From assembly GCF_019991125.1 (NCBI RefSeq), contig NZ_JAGENB010000009.1:1-64000 (forward strand): DNA of 64,000 nt, read 5' to 3'. Below the pieces are notes generated by a model. That model searched no databases and was not told the DNA's origin. It saw only the letters and a program-made list of their open reading frames with translations. This DNA is from Phyllobacterium calauticae (lineage in GTDB: Bacteria > Pseudomonadota > Alphaproteobacteria > Rhizobiales > Rhizobiaceae). Made by a program: the position numbers and the translations under genes. This document shows, in pieces, positions 15,733 through 23,665 of the stretch (position 1 is its first letter; every line of letters begins with the position of its first letter).

Positions 15733-16128
15733 ATGCGCCGTATTTTGATTGCAATGGCATTGGCCACCTCGATGATTTCCATGGCAGGTGCCCAAACGGC
15801 AACGACAACCGCCACCGAAACGTTTGTTACAGCCCAGCCGACTGATATTCTATCGTATAACCTTTTGGGATTGAATATTGTGGATGGGCAGAACAAAACC
15901 ATCGGTGAAATCAAGGATCTTATCCTTTCGGAAGGCAAGTTGGGGGGGTACATCGTTTCCGTGGGCGGCATTCTGAGCTTGGGTGAAAAATATGTCATCG
16001 TGGCGCCGGCAGCCGTTAAAGTCTCATATTCGGAAAACGACAAAAAATGGACAGCGACAATGGCGGCGACGGCAGATCAGCTAAAGGCCGCGCCAGAATT
16101 CAAATATGAAGGCCGTTGGAAAAAATAG
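15733..16128 (+). CDS. Exported PRC-barrel domain protein, copy 2
   Basis: A 131-residue protein that differs from the protein at 3720-4115 at only a small number of positions. It has the same signal peptide (MRRILIAMALATSMIS), PRC-barrel core (IVDGQNKTIGEIKDLIL) and C-terminus (KYEGRWKK). The start follows AAGCAGGAGAAAACT. The high identity together with the shared promoter and neighbour suggests a duplication or a gene conversion event. It is probably a periplasmic or envelope protein made under general stress. Confidence 0.87.
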   Translation: MRRILIAMALATSMISMAGAQTATTTATETFVTAQPTDILSYNLLGLNIVDGQNKTIGEIKDLILSEGKLGGYIVSVGGILSLGEKYVIVAPAAVKVSYSENDKKWTATMAATADQLKAAPEFKYEGRWKK

Positions 16129-16137
16129 TTGGAAATT

Positions 16138-16163
16138 GCCTGCCCCTGCAAATAGGGGCAGGC
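16138..16163 (+). terminator. Hairpin after PRC-barrel copy 2
   Basis: A perfect 10-bp stem (GCCTGCCCCT at 16138-16147 with 16154-16163) starts 10 bases after the stop codon; no long U-run follows. Confidence 0.55.
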
Positions 16164-16276
16164 ATGTCAACAAATTGCGATCAGCATACACTCCCTACAC
16201 AATCGACCAATTCGCTACGGTGAAGACCATGATCTTCGATGGGGCGTTTCAAAGAAATTCATTTACCAGACCGCCG

Positions 16277-16648
16277 CTAAATGAGAGCCCCCATATCAAT
16301 GACATAACGCCAGGTGCCGTCCGATCCTCGTCGAGCCACTTTCGAGGAAATCCCTCCCATTTCTATCGGGTTGCCCTTTGCGTCTTTGCCTTTGAAAGAC
16401 CAACTGGCATGAATCAGCGCGACGCCGTCTTGTTGAACGCATGATAGCTGGGTGGCAGACAACGCACCGTGTAAGCTCAGCAAGGCATTCATCTGTTTCC
16501 TGATCTCGGAATGACCGGTGAGTGGATGCCCTGGACAAGGGCACAGGACCGCACTTGGCTCATACAAGTGAATTAAAGCTTCGATGTCACCAAGCCTAAA
16601 TAGCTCGTTGTAGTGTGCATTTAGGTCTTCTGGATTGGTAATAATCAT
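16277..16648 (-). CDS. SnoaL-like / DUF4440 family protein
   Basis: A 123-residue protein of the NTF2-like superfamily. It opens with LNAHYNELFRLGDIEALIHL, the helix pair typical of ketosteroid-isomerase-like folds, and ends GTWRYVIDMGALI. Such proteins bind small hydrophobic molecules, some as enzymes; the ligand here is unknown. A clearly related but broken copy lies at 53809-54205 on the plus strand. No stress promoter was found upstream. Confidence 0.75.
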   Translation of the reverse strand: MIITNPEDLNAHYNELFRLGDIEALIHLYEPSAVLCPCPGHPLTGHSEIRKQMNALLSLHGALSATQLSCVQQDGVALIHASWSFKGKDAKGNPIEMGGISSKVARRGSDGTWRYVIDMGALI

Positions 16649-16668
16649 GCTTGCCTGTCATTCCGACC

Positions 16669-16699
16669 AGAAAGAAGGCTGCATAGCTGCCTTCTTTCT
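16669..16699 (-). terminator. Hairpin between two minus-strand genes
   Basis: A perfect 11-bp stem (AGAAAGAAGGC at 16669-16679 with 16689-16699) located between the 16885-17145 gene and the SnoaL-like gene. It would serve as the stop for the former. Confidence 0.5.
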
Positions 16700-16884
16700 C
16701 GTGAATGCTGTAAATTGCTTCGCAGCCCTGCGCCATTCGCCTTGTTTGACATACCGGATTATTCGATCGAACCGACGAAATACTTTAGCAGGGTTTTGGT
16801 GTTCTGGGTTTAACACCCAAAAAATTGAAACCTTATTACATCGGGCCCTGCTTCGGACGGAACTCTCTCCTGATCAGTCCGGAC

Positions 16885-17145
16885 TCATTCCGTCCCGTCG
16901 GATCTCTCCCTCTCTTCCACTGTTGTCGTCGACATCGAAAAAGCGCCCTGCCGTCGGGAGGGGCGCATTCGATGTGTTGCTAGTTGTTCCAGCCAAGCAG
17001 ACGGACAGTGACAGCGAAACTTGATGTATACGCGGCCATATCCAGCATGGGTAATGCCACGACGGTCCGCTTCTTTCATTAAGAGCGCAAATGCGGAACG
17101 AAAGTTCGTACATCGCGTTTCCTGTGCAAGCGATACACTGAACAC
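16885..17145 (-). CDS. Small hypothetical protein with GTG start
   Basis: An 86-residue protein starting with GTG at 17145, preceded by a good site GGAGGCAAAAAAC. It has the segments NFRSAFALLMKEADRRGITH, YGRVYIKFRCHC and CPSAWLEQLA. The frame continues upstream without a start codon as CRACNTEAKN, so a longer ancestral protein with a C-x-x-C at its N-terminus is possible. No family is recognised. Confidence 0.4.
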   Translation of the reverse strand: MFSVSLAQETRCTNFRSAFALLMKEADRRGITHAGYGRVYIKFRCHCPSAWLEQLATHRMRPSRRQGAFSMSTTTVEERERSDGTE

Positions 17146-17230
17146 GTTTTTTGCCTCCGTGTTGCAGGCGCGGCATTTAAGCTAAATGCGCGCAGTCAGG
17201 TTTGTCGTTCACCGCAGGGAGGAACTTATT

Positions 17231-17971
17231 GTGGTAGACGTTTCAACACCCAGCGTTGATGAGCGCCCAAACGTAGCGGGCTTCACATCCGCTATAGAAC
17301 TCGCGGAGAAATCAGCGAAGCCATATCCCTACGACAGCGCTGAGTACCGTAGGGCACGCATGGCGTTGCTCGTCGAAGAAATCGAACTCAGACGTCATAT
17401 CGAACGGGTTGCAAAGCAACGTAGGGCGCTGCCGCTTGGTGGTGAGGCGCGCTCTTATGAATTCCTCGACGAGCAAGGAACGACGTCCGGGCTGGCCGAA
17501 ATGTTCGGTCGACATGATACCCTCGTCACCTATTTTTGGATGTACGGGCCGGAGCGCGATCGACCCTGCCCAATGTGCACATCGTTGCTCGGTTCATGGG
17601 ATATACCTGCAGTCGATCTTGAACAGCGCGTCGCACTGGTGGTCATCGGACGCTCGCCTGTTGCCCGACAGCTTGCTTTTGCGCGCGAGCGGGGATGGCG
17701 CAATCTCAAGTTCTACCAGTGTGTCGGCGATGACTTTGCCAAGGACTATCGCGGTCTGGCTCCCGACGGCAGCGAATGGCCGGCGCTTGATGTGTGGAAG
17801 AAGGACGGCAACAAGGTGCGCCATTTCTGGGCGGGCGAGTCCGGCGACACAGCCGATCCCGGAGAGGACGCACACGGCGCGCCCGACCCCACACCCTTAT
17901 GGACCATACTCGATCTGACGCCCGGCGGGCGCGGGACAGACTGGTATCCGAAACTGGAATACGTGCAGTGA
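17231..17971 (+). CDS. DUF899 family thioredoxin-like protein
   Basis: A 246-residue protein of the DUF899 family (thioredoxin-fold, AhpC/TSA-like). Visible features are the N-terminal helix region EYRRARMALLVEEIELRRHI, the VTYFWMYG strand, then CPMCTSLLGSWD with a CxxC at the expected redox position, and a C-terminal PLWTILDLTPGGRG. The GTG at 17231 was chosen because GGGAGGAACTTATT precedes it; an ATG at 17186 is also in frame. The next gene starts inside its stop codon (GTGA), so they form an operon. Confidence 0.8.
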   Translation: MVDVSTPSVDERPNVAGFTSAIELAEKSAKPYPYDSAEYRRARMALLVEEIELRRHIERVAKQRRALPLGGEARSYEFLDEQGTTSGLAEMFGRHDTLVTYFWMYGPERDRPCPMCTSLLGSWDIPAVDLEQRVALVVIGRSPVARQLAFARERGWRNLKFYQCVGDDFAKDYRGLAPDGSEWPALDVWKKDGNKVRHFWAGESGDTADPGEDAHGAPDPTPLWTILDLTPGGRGTDWYPKLEYVQ

Positions 17972-19206
17972 AGGCGGCATGGGTGACGCGCCGGGATGTG
18001 TTGTTCGGGATTGCAGCGACGAGTCTTCTGTCGTTTACCCCTGTTTTTGCACAGAGTGCTGCTGGCATTGTTCCCTTCACTTATCATGCGCCGCAATCGG
18101 CGCTGGACGATTTGCGCGCGCGTCTCACTCGAACTCGTTTTCCTGACCGGGAGACTGGCGCAGGATGGGATCAAGGCGTCCCGCTCGAAGTTTTACAAGA
18201 ACTGGTCGACTACTGGGGCACTGCCTATGATTAGCGGCAGTGCGAGGCAGACCTCGCCGCATGGCCGCAGTTCAAGACATCGATCGATGGACTTGGAATT
18301 CATTTCATTCACGTCAAATCCCGTCATGAGAATGCCCTGCCCATCATCCTTACGCACGGTTGGCCGAGCACGATTTTATTATTCCGTGACGTGATTGGCC
18401 CTTTGACCGATCCAACCGCGCATGGCGGCACGGCGGCGGACGCGTTCGATGTCATCATCCCTTCGCTGCCTGGCTTTGGCTTCTCCGACAAGCCGACGGA
18501 GCACGGCTGGAACGTCGAGCGCATTGCAAGTGCGTGGGTCGAGCTGATGCAGCGCCTCGGCTATTCACATTACGTCGCGCAAGGGGGCGACTTCGGCGCG
18601 TTCGTCTCGACCGCGATGGCGCAGCAGAGTCCGCCCGGACTCTCCGCGATTCACCTCAACTTTGCGCAGACTATTCCCGACGAGATCCCGGCGAAGCTGC
18701 TGCATGACCAGAAGCGCGCCCTCGAAGCCTGGAAAATATTCCGCGAGCGAAATTCAGCCTACCTGCAACTTCAATCGACTCGCCCGCAGACAATCGGTTC
18801 CGCGCTCGCCGACACGCCTGTTGGACAATGCGCCTGGATTTACGACATCTTCAACTGGGGAACCGGCAATACCGGGCGACCCGAGAATGCGCTGAACCGT
18901 GATGCGATGCTCGACGAAATTACGCTATACTGGCTGACAAATACCGCCGCGTCGTCGGCAAGAATCTACCTTGAGCAGGCAGCGCTTATGGGCATGCACA
19001 ACAATCCGGGCCGCGTCGAGTTGCCCGTGGGGGTCAGCGTATTCCCGAACGATCTTCCGGCGGCACGTAGCTGGGCGCCCCTAGTCTATCCCAAGCTGTT
19101 CTACTGGCACGAGCTGGATCGGGGCGGGCATTTCGCCGCGCTCGAAGTTCCGCAGCTCTTCACCGAGGAGTTGCGGACATGCTTCCAAGCTTTTCGCCGC
19201 GCCTGA
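17968..19206 (+). pseudogene. Epoxide hydrolase with in-frame amber stop
   Basis: The reading frame encodes a Tat-type leader (VTRRDVLFGIAATSLLSF), an epoxide hydrolase N-terminal domain (PFTYHAPQSALDDLRARLTR), then an alpha/beta hydrolase core (ILTHGWPSTILLF, VAQGGDFGAFVS with the nucleophile Asp, and RGGHFAALEVP with the catalytic His). A TAG at 18232-18234 interrupts YDWR as YD-stop-R, where relatives have Trp (TGG), with the same frame continuing on both sides. Either the gene is a recent nonsense pseudogene or the codon is read through. The downstream part has an internal ATG at 18391 but would lack the N-terminal domain. Confidence 0.8.
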
Positions 19207-19253
19207 CGGGATTCGGGAGATTTGACGACGACCGTTTCGAAAGGAAGCGAATA

Positions 19254-19763
19254 ATGACAAACGAAGACCGCGAAGTGACACCGGTCCGTGGGAGCGCGCA
19301 TGATGCGCTCTCGGTCTTTCTGGGCGAATGGCACGCCGAAGGTACGTCGTTCGGCGGAACCGATCAATCGGGTGCCGAGCCCAAAGCCAATGGCGTCCCT
19401 TGGATCAGCACCCATACCGCGCGCTGGCATACAGGCGATTTCTTTCTCATTCAGGATGAGCGCGCGCAGATCGGCGGGGCGGGCTTCGACACCATGAGCA
19501 TCGTGGGCATCGAACCCGGCACTGAAGGTTATTTCGCGCGAACCTTCGAGAATCACGGGTTCTATCGGCATTATGCTCTATCTACCGATAGCCGAACTTG
19601 GCTGCTGGAAGGCGCGACTGAGCGTGCCCGCACCGTATTCGACGCGGGTGGCAGCACCCAGACGATCACATGGGAATGGTGGCGCGACGGCAAGTGGCTG
19701 CCGCTTTGCGACCGGGTAGCAAAGCGCGTGGATAGCGCATCGAACGCGACGAGGAGAGTATGA
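19254..19763 (+). CDS. DUF1579-like protein
   Basis: A 169-residue protein starting MTNEDREVTPVRGSAHDALS. The phrase FLGEWHAEGTSFGG and the later strands GFDTMSIVGIEP and GSTQTITWEWWRDGKW fit the DUF1579 family (lipocalin-like barrels, function unknown). The start follows AAAGGAAGCGAATA. Its stop overlaps the start of the GFA gene (ATGATGA arrangement), which puts it in the same operon as the hydrolase and DUF899 genes. Confidence 0.65.
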   Translation: MTNEDREVTPVRGSAHDALSVFLGEWHAEGTSFGGTDQSGAEPKANGVPWISTHTARWHTGDFFLIQDERAQIGGAGFDTMSIVGIEPGTEGYFARTFENHGFYRHYALSTDSRTWLLEGATERARTVFDAGGSTQTITWEWWRDGKWLPLCDRVAKRVDSASNATRRV

Positions 19764-20134
19764 TGACCCTGATCGGGCACTGCCATTGCGGACGCAATGC
19801 ATTCGAAATCGACGGCGAACTGCCCGAGGCGCTGACGCGCTGCACCTGCTCGTTCTGCTCGAAGCGAGGGCATTTCTATGCCTATTACACGCCCGACAAG
19901 TTCAAGGTCGTACAGGCCGACAGCGACGCTGTCTATCGCTGGAATTCGAAGAAAGTGGCAAACCATTTCTGTAGCGCGTGCGGCTGTGATCTGTATGCCG
20001 ACAGCCCCGCGTTCAAAAAGGACGGAAGCTGGGACGGGAAGACAAGACGAATCTGTGTCAACGCGCGTCTTTTCGACAATTTTGAAGCCGCTGAGTGGCC
20101 AGTGACTGTCATCGATGGGAAGAACCTGTGGTGA
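19760..20134 (+). CDS. GFA-family (Mss4-like) zinc protein
   Basis: A 124-residue protein of the glutathione-dependent formaldehyde-activating enzyme family. Zinc-binding cysteines are seen in HCHCGRNAFEI, CTCSFCSKRGHF and HFCSACGCDLYAD. Family members bind zinc and in a few cases glutathione-formaldehyde adducts; most have no proven activity. Two ATG codons (19760, 19763) are possible. It is the last gene of the run that starts with DUF899, which looks like a small detoxification set. Confidence 0.85.
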   Translation: MMTLIGHCHCGRNAFEIDGELPEALTRCTCSFCSKRGHFYAYYTPDKFKVVQADSDAVYRWNSKKVANHFCSACGCDLYADSPAFKKDGSWDGKTRRICVNARLFDNFEAAEWPVTVIDGKNLW

Positions 20135-20207
20135 TCGCCCTCACCGTGAATGCCTGGCCGGCCATATAGGTCCATTCAATGAATTGGTTCTTACAGCCCA
20201 AATCACA

Positions 20208-20232
20208 GGAACCTCCATGCGATCTATTGGTT
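20208..20232 (+). promoter_or_regulatory. EcfG-like promoter candidate (GGTT variant)
   Basis: GGAAC, 16 bases, GGTT, 38 bases before the NmrA-like gene. One mismatch in the -10. Confidence 0.4.
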
Positions 20233-20269
20233 ATGCTTTAACGGTCTTTATTCATGTCGGAGAGAACAC

Positions 20270-21139
20270 ATGTACATCGTCCTTGGTGGAACCGGTCACA
20301 TTGGGTCTGCAGTTGCCGAAACTCTGTTGGAGAGCAAAAAGTCCGTCACAGTGGTGGCGCGTGATCCTGCCAAAGCGGATGGCCTCCGCAGAAAAGGTGC
20401 CAAAATAGCGGTTGCTGACATCCATGATGTCGACGGTTTGCGGAATATCTTTCGCAACGGCAAACGTCTTTTTCTCCTAAACCCACCGGCTGATCCAGCA
20501 ACCAATACGGATTTTGAAGAGAGAAGAACGATATCAGCCATTCTGGCTGCACTGGACGATTCTGGCCTCGAAAAGATCGTGGCTGAATCAACCTACGGTG
20601 CACAGGCCGGGGAACACATCGGCGATTTGGGTACGCTTTTTGATCTCGAGCAAGGTTTGAAGACGAAGCAAATTCCCGTCAGCATCATTCGGGCCGCCTA
20701 TTACATGAGCAATTGGGACGCTTCTTTGCAAACTGCTCGCGAGCAAGGTGTGATCCACACTCTTTTTCCTTCAGATTTTGAGCTACCGATGGTGGCTCCC
20801 CAGGATATCGGTCGGATTGCAGCAGGTCTTCTGATCCAGACCGCAGAGCGGACCGGGCCTCATTATGTAGAGGGTCCCAAACGCTACACCCCGGCCGACG
20901 TTGCTGCAACTTTTGCAAATGCGCTTGCAAAACCAATCAATGTTGTGACCACCCCACGCGACCAATGGACAAAATCTTTCGAAACCATAGGGTTCTCAAA
21001 AACTGCCGCCAAGTCCTACGTTGGCATGACAGCATTGACCATGGATGGAAGTTTCCCGGTTTTGGATGAAGTGGAACGTGGATCAATATCCTTGCAGGAT
21101 TATGTATTTGAGCTCGCCGCCGAGGAGCGGAGCCGTTAG
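20270..21139 (+). CDS. NmrA-like NAD(P)-binding protein
   Basis: A 289-residue atypical SDR. The N-terminal dinucleotide motif is MYIVLGGTGHIGSAVAETLL and residues 28-50 bind the cofactor (VVARDPAKADGLRRKGAK). The substrate region is variable, and there is no canonical YxxxK, as in NmrA and quinone oxidoreductase QorB relatives, which sense NAD(P) redox or reduce quinones. It follows the detoxification genes after 135 bases and has its own candidate promoter. A related gene at 61292-62161 shares only family-level similarity. Confidence 0.8.
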   Translation: MYIVLGGTGHIGSAVAETLLESKKSVTVVARDPAKADGLRRKGAKIAVADIHDVDGLRNIFRNGKRLFLLNPPADPATNTDFEERRTISAILAALDDSGLEKIVAESTYGAQAGEHIGDLGTLFDLEQGLKTKQIPVSIIRAAYYMSNWDASLQTAREQGVIHTLFPSDFELPMVAPQDIGRIAAGLLIQTAERTGPHYVEGPKRYTPADVAATFANALAKPINVVTTPRDQWTKSFETIGFSKTAAKSYVGMTALTMDGSFPVLDEVERGSISLQDYVFELAAEERSR

Positions 21140-21342
21140 CCCGAGGTACAGACACGTCTACCTGAGGCAGTTTCCTGACAAGCTCTTTGAGCTTGCGTCC
21201 TTTGCTTGGCATTCTCAAGATTCTTTATCGCTTCAAAGCCGCACTTCAGAAAGGACCACTTACAGGGCCAGACCAAGCTCTTCACAATTTCAGCTTGTAT
21301 AAACCGATTAGGCGATTGGTGCGAATTGAGCAAATTAATGGT

Positions 21343-21480
21343 TCAATCGAACTGGCTGACCTTCACAGCTAGCAATTCACCTTCGTGCGTCTTCGCCACG
21401 TAGATCGTGTCTTCGTCTGAGCCGATGGCAACGCTGAACGGCTTGCACTGCGCGACAGCCTTTGGCAACTGGCATTCCAT
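21343..21480 (-). CDS. Possible small protein or gene remnant
   Basis: A 45-residue frame, MECQLPKAVAQCKPFSVAIG followed by SDEDTIYVAKTHEGEL and a short tail. The composition looks protein-like, and the frame stays open upstream for about 20 codons (ITADCKKGRLYRV) without a start. This may be the end of a decayed larger gene. No ribosome binding site is seen. Confidence 0.3.
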   Translation of the reverse strand: MECQLPKAVAQCKPFSVAIGSDEDTIYVAKTHEGELLAVKVSQFD

Positions 21481-21723
21481 TACTCGGTAGAGTCTGCCCT
21501 TCTTACAATCCGCTGTAATTTCGACCGGGCAGAATAGTCACCCTGCCGTTCGCAGGGCAAATTGAAAAACACGTTGCTATGGTGATCTACATAAATCTGA
21601 CAGTTAATATGGAAGGTGTTTGCAAAGACACGACAGCGGTTGGTCCGGATTTAGGCTGTGGCCTCAAATGTCACTTGAAAATCAAACTCACCTATGGAAA
21701 TTGTCTTTTACCCACAAGCATAG

Positions 21724-21924
21724 GTGAAAAGCACGGCTACTCGCGAAGAAAAGATTCGGATGGTTCGCAATTTTGCCGCCAACAAAATCGGCGATCTGAT
21801 TGAGAAAAACTACGACGATGGAGACATTATGAACTTCGTCGAAGAACATGATCGTTTGCTCACGGTATTTCATGCCGCCGAAGTAGTAACCTCAGAAACA
21901 GTGTCTAACACGAACGCGCTCTGA
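21724..21924 (+). CDS. Small hypothetical protein
   Basis: A 66-residue protein from a GTG start: MKSTATREEKIRMVRNFAAN, then a helix-rich stretch IGDLIEKNYDDGDIMNFVEE. It is acidic and probably all helical. The ribosome binding site is weak. No family is recognised. It converges with the DUF982 copy C gene, whose stop is 4 bases away. Confidence 0.45.
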   Translation: MKSTATREEKIRMVRNFAANKIGDLIEKNYDDGDIMNFVEEHDRLLTVFHAAEVVTSETVSNTNAL

Positions 21925-21927
21925 ACT

Positions 21928-22179
21928 CTAATTCCCTTCCCGGATGAAAATATCCGCGGCCTTCGCTGCTTCTATAAAAGCCGCCCTTGCCTCGTCAATT
22001 GTACGTGTGCCTTCCATTGTATCGAGGCTCACTTGTCTTGCAGCCAAATATGTCGGACCGTGGCGAGCTGGCCAATCGGTCAGCAGAAACTCCGCAGCTT
22101 CTTCAACTGAGGTGATGTTCCGATAGGCACCAATTTTCTTGGTTTCAACCGTGACCGATTCAAACGGAAACTTTCGCAT
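21928..22179 (-). CDS. DUF982 family protein, copy C
   Basis: An 83-residue DUF982 protein (MRKFPFESVTVETKKIGAYR at the start; AAEFLLTDWPARHG; ARAAFIEAAKAADIFIRE at the end). It is more distant from copies A and B. The ATG overlaps the TGA of the upstream gene (TGATG), so unlike the other three copies it is the second gene of an operon and is not leaderless. The shared promoter is the GGAAC-N16-CGTT site at 22440-22464. Confidence 0.82.
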   Translation of the reverse strand: MRKFPFESVTVETKKIGAYRNITSVEEAAEFLLTDWPARHGPTYLAARQVSLDTMEGTRTIDEARAAFIEAAKAADIFIREGN

Positions 22180-22418
22180 CAGCACGGTTCCGCGCCAGCC
22201 TGCTTTGATTTCTCTGCAACAAGCGCATCTATTGCCCGCTGCACCTCTCGATAAGTCCAGCCGGCCAATTCTGCCTCATCGGCAATCACACGGATATCGC
22301 TCGTCGACACCTCATCCAGAAACCTTTCCCGCATGGTCTCCATGCAATGTGCATGGCGCAATTCCGGAGTTTCATATTCGTAGTCCGTCAGCGGACCGAC
22401 AATAGCTACATGCATCAT
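22179..22418 (-). CDS. Small hypothetical protein upstream of DUF982 copy C
   Basis: A 79-residue protein from the ATG after CAGGAGGAAATAACA. Notable parts are ETPELRHAHCMETMRERFLD and IADEAELAGWTYREVQRAID, which suggest a helical, possibly DNA- or protein-binding domain. No family is recognised with confidence. It is the first gene of a stress-promoter operon with DUF982 copy C. Confidence 0.6.
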   Translation of the reverse strand: MMHVAIVGPLTDYEYETPELRHAHCMETMRERFLDEVSTSDIRVIADEAELAGWTYREVQRAIDALVAEKSKQAGAEPC

Positions 22419-22439
22419 TGTTATTTCCTCCTGCCCTGT

Positions 22440-22464
22440 AACGTTGGGGAGACACGAGGGTTCC
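22440..22464 (-). promoter_or_regulatory. EcfG-type promoter for the small-protein/DUF982 C operon
   Basis: Minus strand GGAAC (22464-22460), 16 bases, CGTT (22443-22440), 22 bases before the ATG. Confidence 0.75.
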
Positions 22465-22661
22465 AAGACTGTAAGCCAGCTGCAACGTTCAGGACACGCG
22501 GCTAAACCGCGTTTGCCACCGTAACGTCGAGCGCAGCAAGGGCACTGTAAACGACTGGAACGGGTTTAACTCTTAATTTGCGGCAATCCGGATACTTGAA
22601 TCCCTCCCTATAAACATGCGAGCTTAATTTCGCACTCAGTAAAGAGTCGGAGAGATACAAA

Positions 22662-22832
22662 TTGAAAACTGCAAAAATGATGTTTGTTGCTGCAACTGCA
22701 TTGGCCATCTCAGCTATGGTATTGGCTAGTGCCGCGGAAGCAGCAAACAGAAAAGGAAGCCACCGCGTCGGCGGCTATAATAGCCATGGTAAGGGTAGCC
22801 ACTACGTAGGTGGATACCGCAAGCATCGGTAA
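22662..22832 (+). CDS. Small secreted Gly/His-rich protein
   Basis: A 56-residue protein starting at TTG (site GGAGAGATACAAA) or ATG 22677. A signal peptide (FVAATALAISAMVLASAAEA) is followed by a short basic mature part with two copies of a Gly-Ser-His motif (GSHRVGGY and GSHYVGGY). A classic terminator follows. The mature peptide is only about 30 residues; its function is unknown. Confidence 0.6.
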   Translation: MKTAKMMFVAATALAISAMVLASAAEAANRKGSHRVGGYNSHGKGSHYVGGYRKHR

Positions 22833-22854
22833 AAATATCGAGGATTGCCATCGA

Positions 22855-22875
22855 CCCCGCTTCGGCGGGGTTTTT
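22855..22875 (+). terminator. Rho-independent terminator
   Basis: A perfect 6-bp GC stem (CCCCGC, loop TTCG, GCGGGG) followed by TTTTT, 22 bases after the small secreted protein gene. Confidence 0.85.
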
Positions 22876-23253
22876 CATTTCTGAATGCAAGTAGAGCGCG
22901 CCTCCCAACGCGCAAGCGGCTTGATTATGACAATGCGCATTGTACAGATGAACCATACCGGATTGTCGTCGGATTCGGCGCGAGGCTCGGTTAATCCCTA
23001 CCTCGACAAGCAGTCTATGCCCCACCTCATCCACTGCTGTTCAACCATTTGAAACCAAGTCAGAATAAATTGTCATGCGACATTCACAGGGAGGACGTGT
23101 CGTGCCGGTTAGCACGTCATTAATCTTGCTGAAAAGCTGAAGAAGACCGTCGTTATCGGGACGTTACCACGCGATGCGATTGCCCGCCTCCGGCCGGTCT
23201 CAACGACGTTTGCATAGGATCATACTTATTACGAATAGATGATCGAAAACAAC

Positions 23254-23514
23254 ATTCGTGATTTGACCGTTACCATTGCGTTAATCATAAGCCAAACGGC
23301 CGCATTAAGTGCAGCACGAGACCTGGCAGGTGAAGATGAAGGCAACTGCCATGCCTCTTCTTGAAAAGCCATATCCGGGTCACATTTTCTAAGTTATTAC
23401 TCTCCCGTGCAACAAGCGGCCCACAGATATTCGTTCCCCGTATAGCCCCATCCGGCCCTCTTTTTTCAAATCATACCAATCTCTATGTTGATGCGGGGTT
23501 ACCAAGAGGACAAT
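23254..23514 (+). repeat. Copy 1 of a 265-bp intergenic structured repeat
   Basis: This stretch aligns along its whole length with 48491-48757, from ATTCGTGATTTGAC to AGGACAAT. It contains a hairpin at 23318-23329 / 23346-23357 that matches one in the other copy, with two compensatory base-pair changes and two mismatches. No frame is conserved, so it is a candidate structured RNA or non-autonomous repeat. Confidence 0.7.
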
Positions 23515-23606
23515 CCTCGCTTCCGGTTTGTGAGATACCCGTGGAAGGCGAGATTGTTCGCCGAACTGTGCAGTGATATGTCGCTCTCTCTTTGTGTTCA
23601 CCATCA

Positions 23607-23631
23607 GGAACCATCCCCTCCATCCGTCGTT
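23607..23631 (+). promoter_or_regulatory. EcfG-type promoter for catalase
   Basis: GGAAC (23607-23611), 16 bases, CGTT (23628-23631), 35 bases before the start codon. Confidence 0.75.
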
Positions 23632-23665
23632 AGATTGTATTCGATCAAGCGCGGAGGATTTTCCC

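Noticed and set aside
23254-23514. Repeat considered as part of a CRISPR array or attachment site
   Set aside because: There are only two copies 25 kb apart, long and diverged, with no spacer pattern and no integrase nearby.
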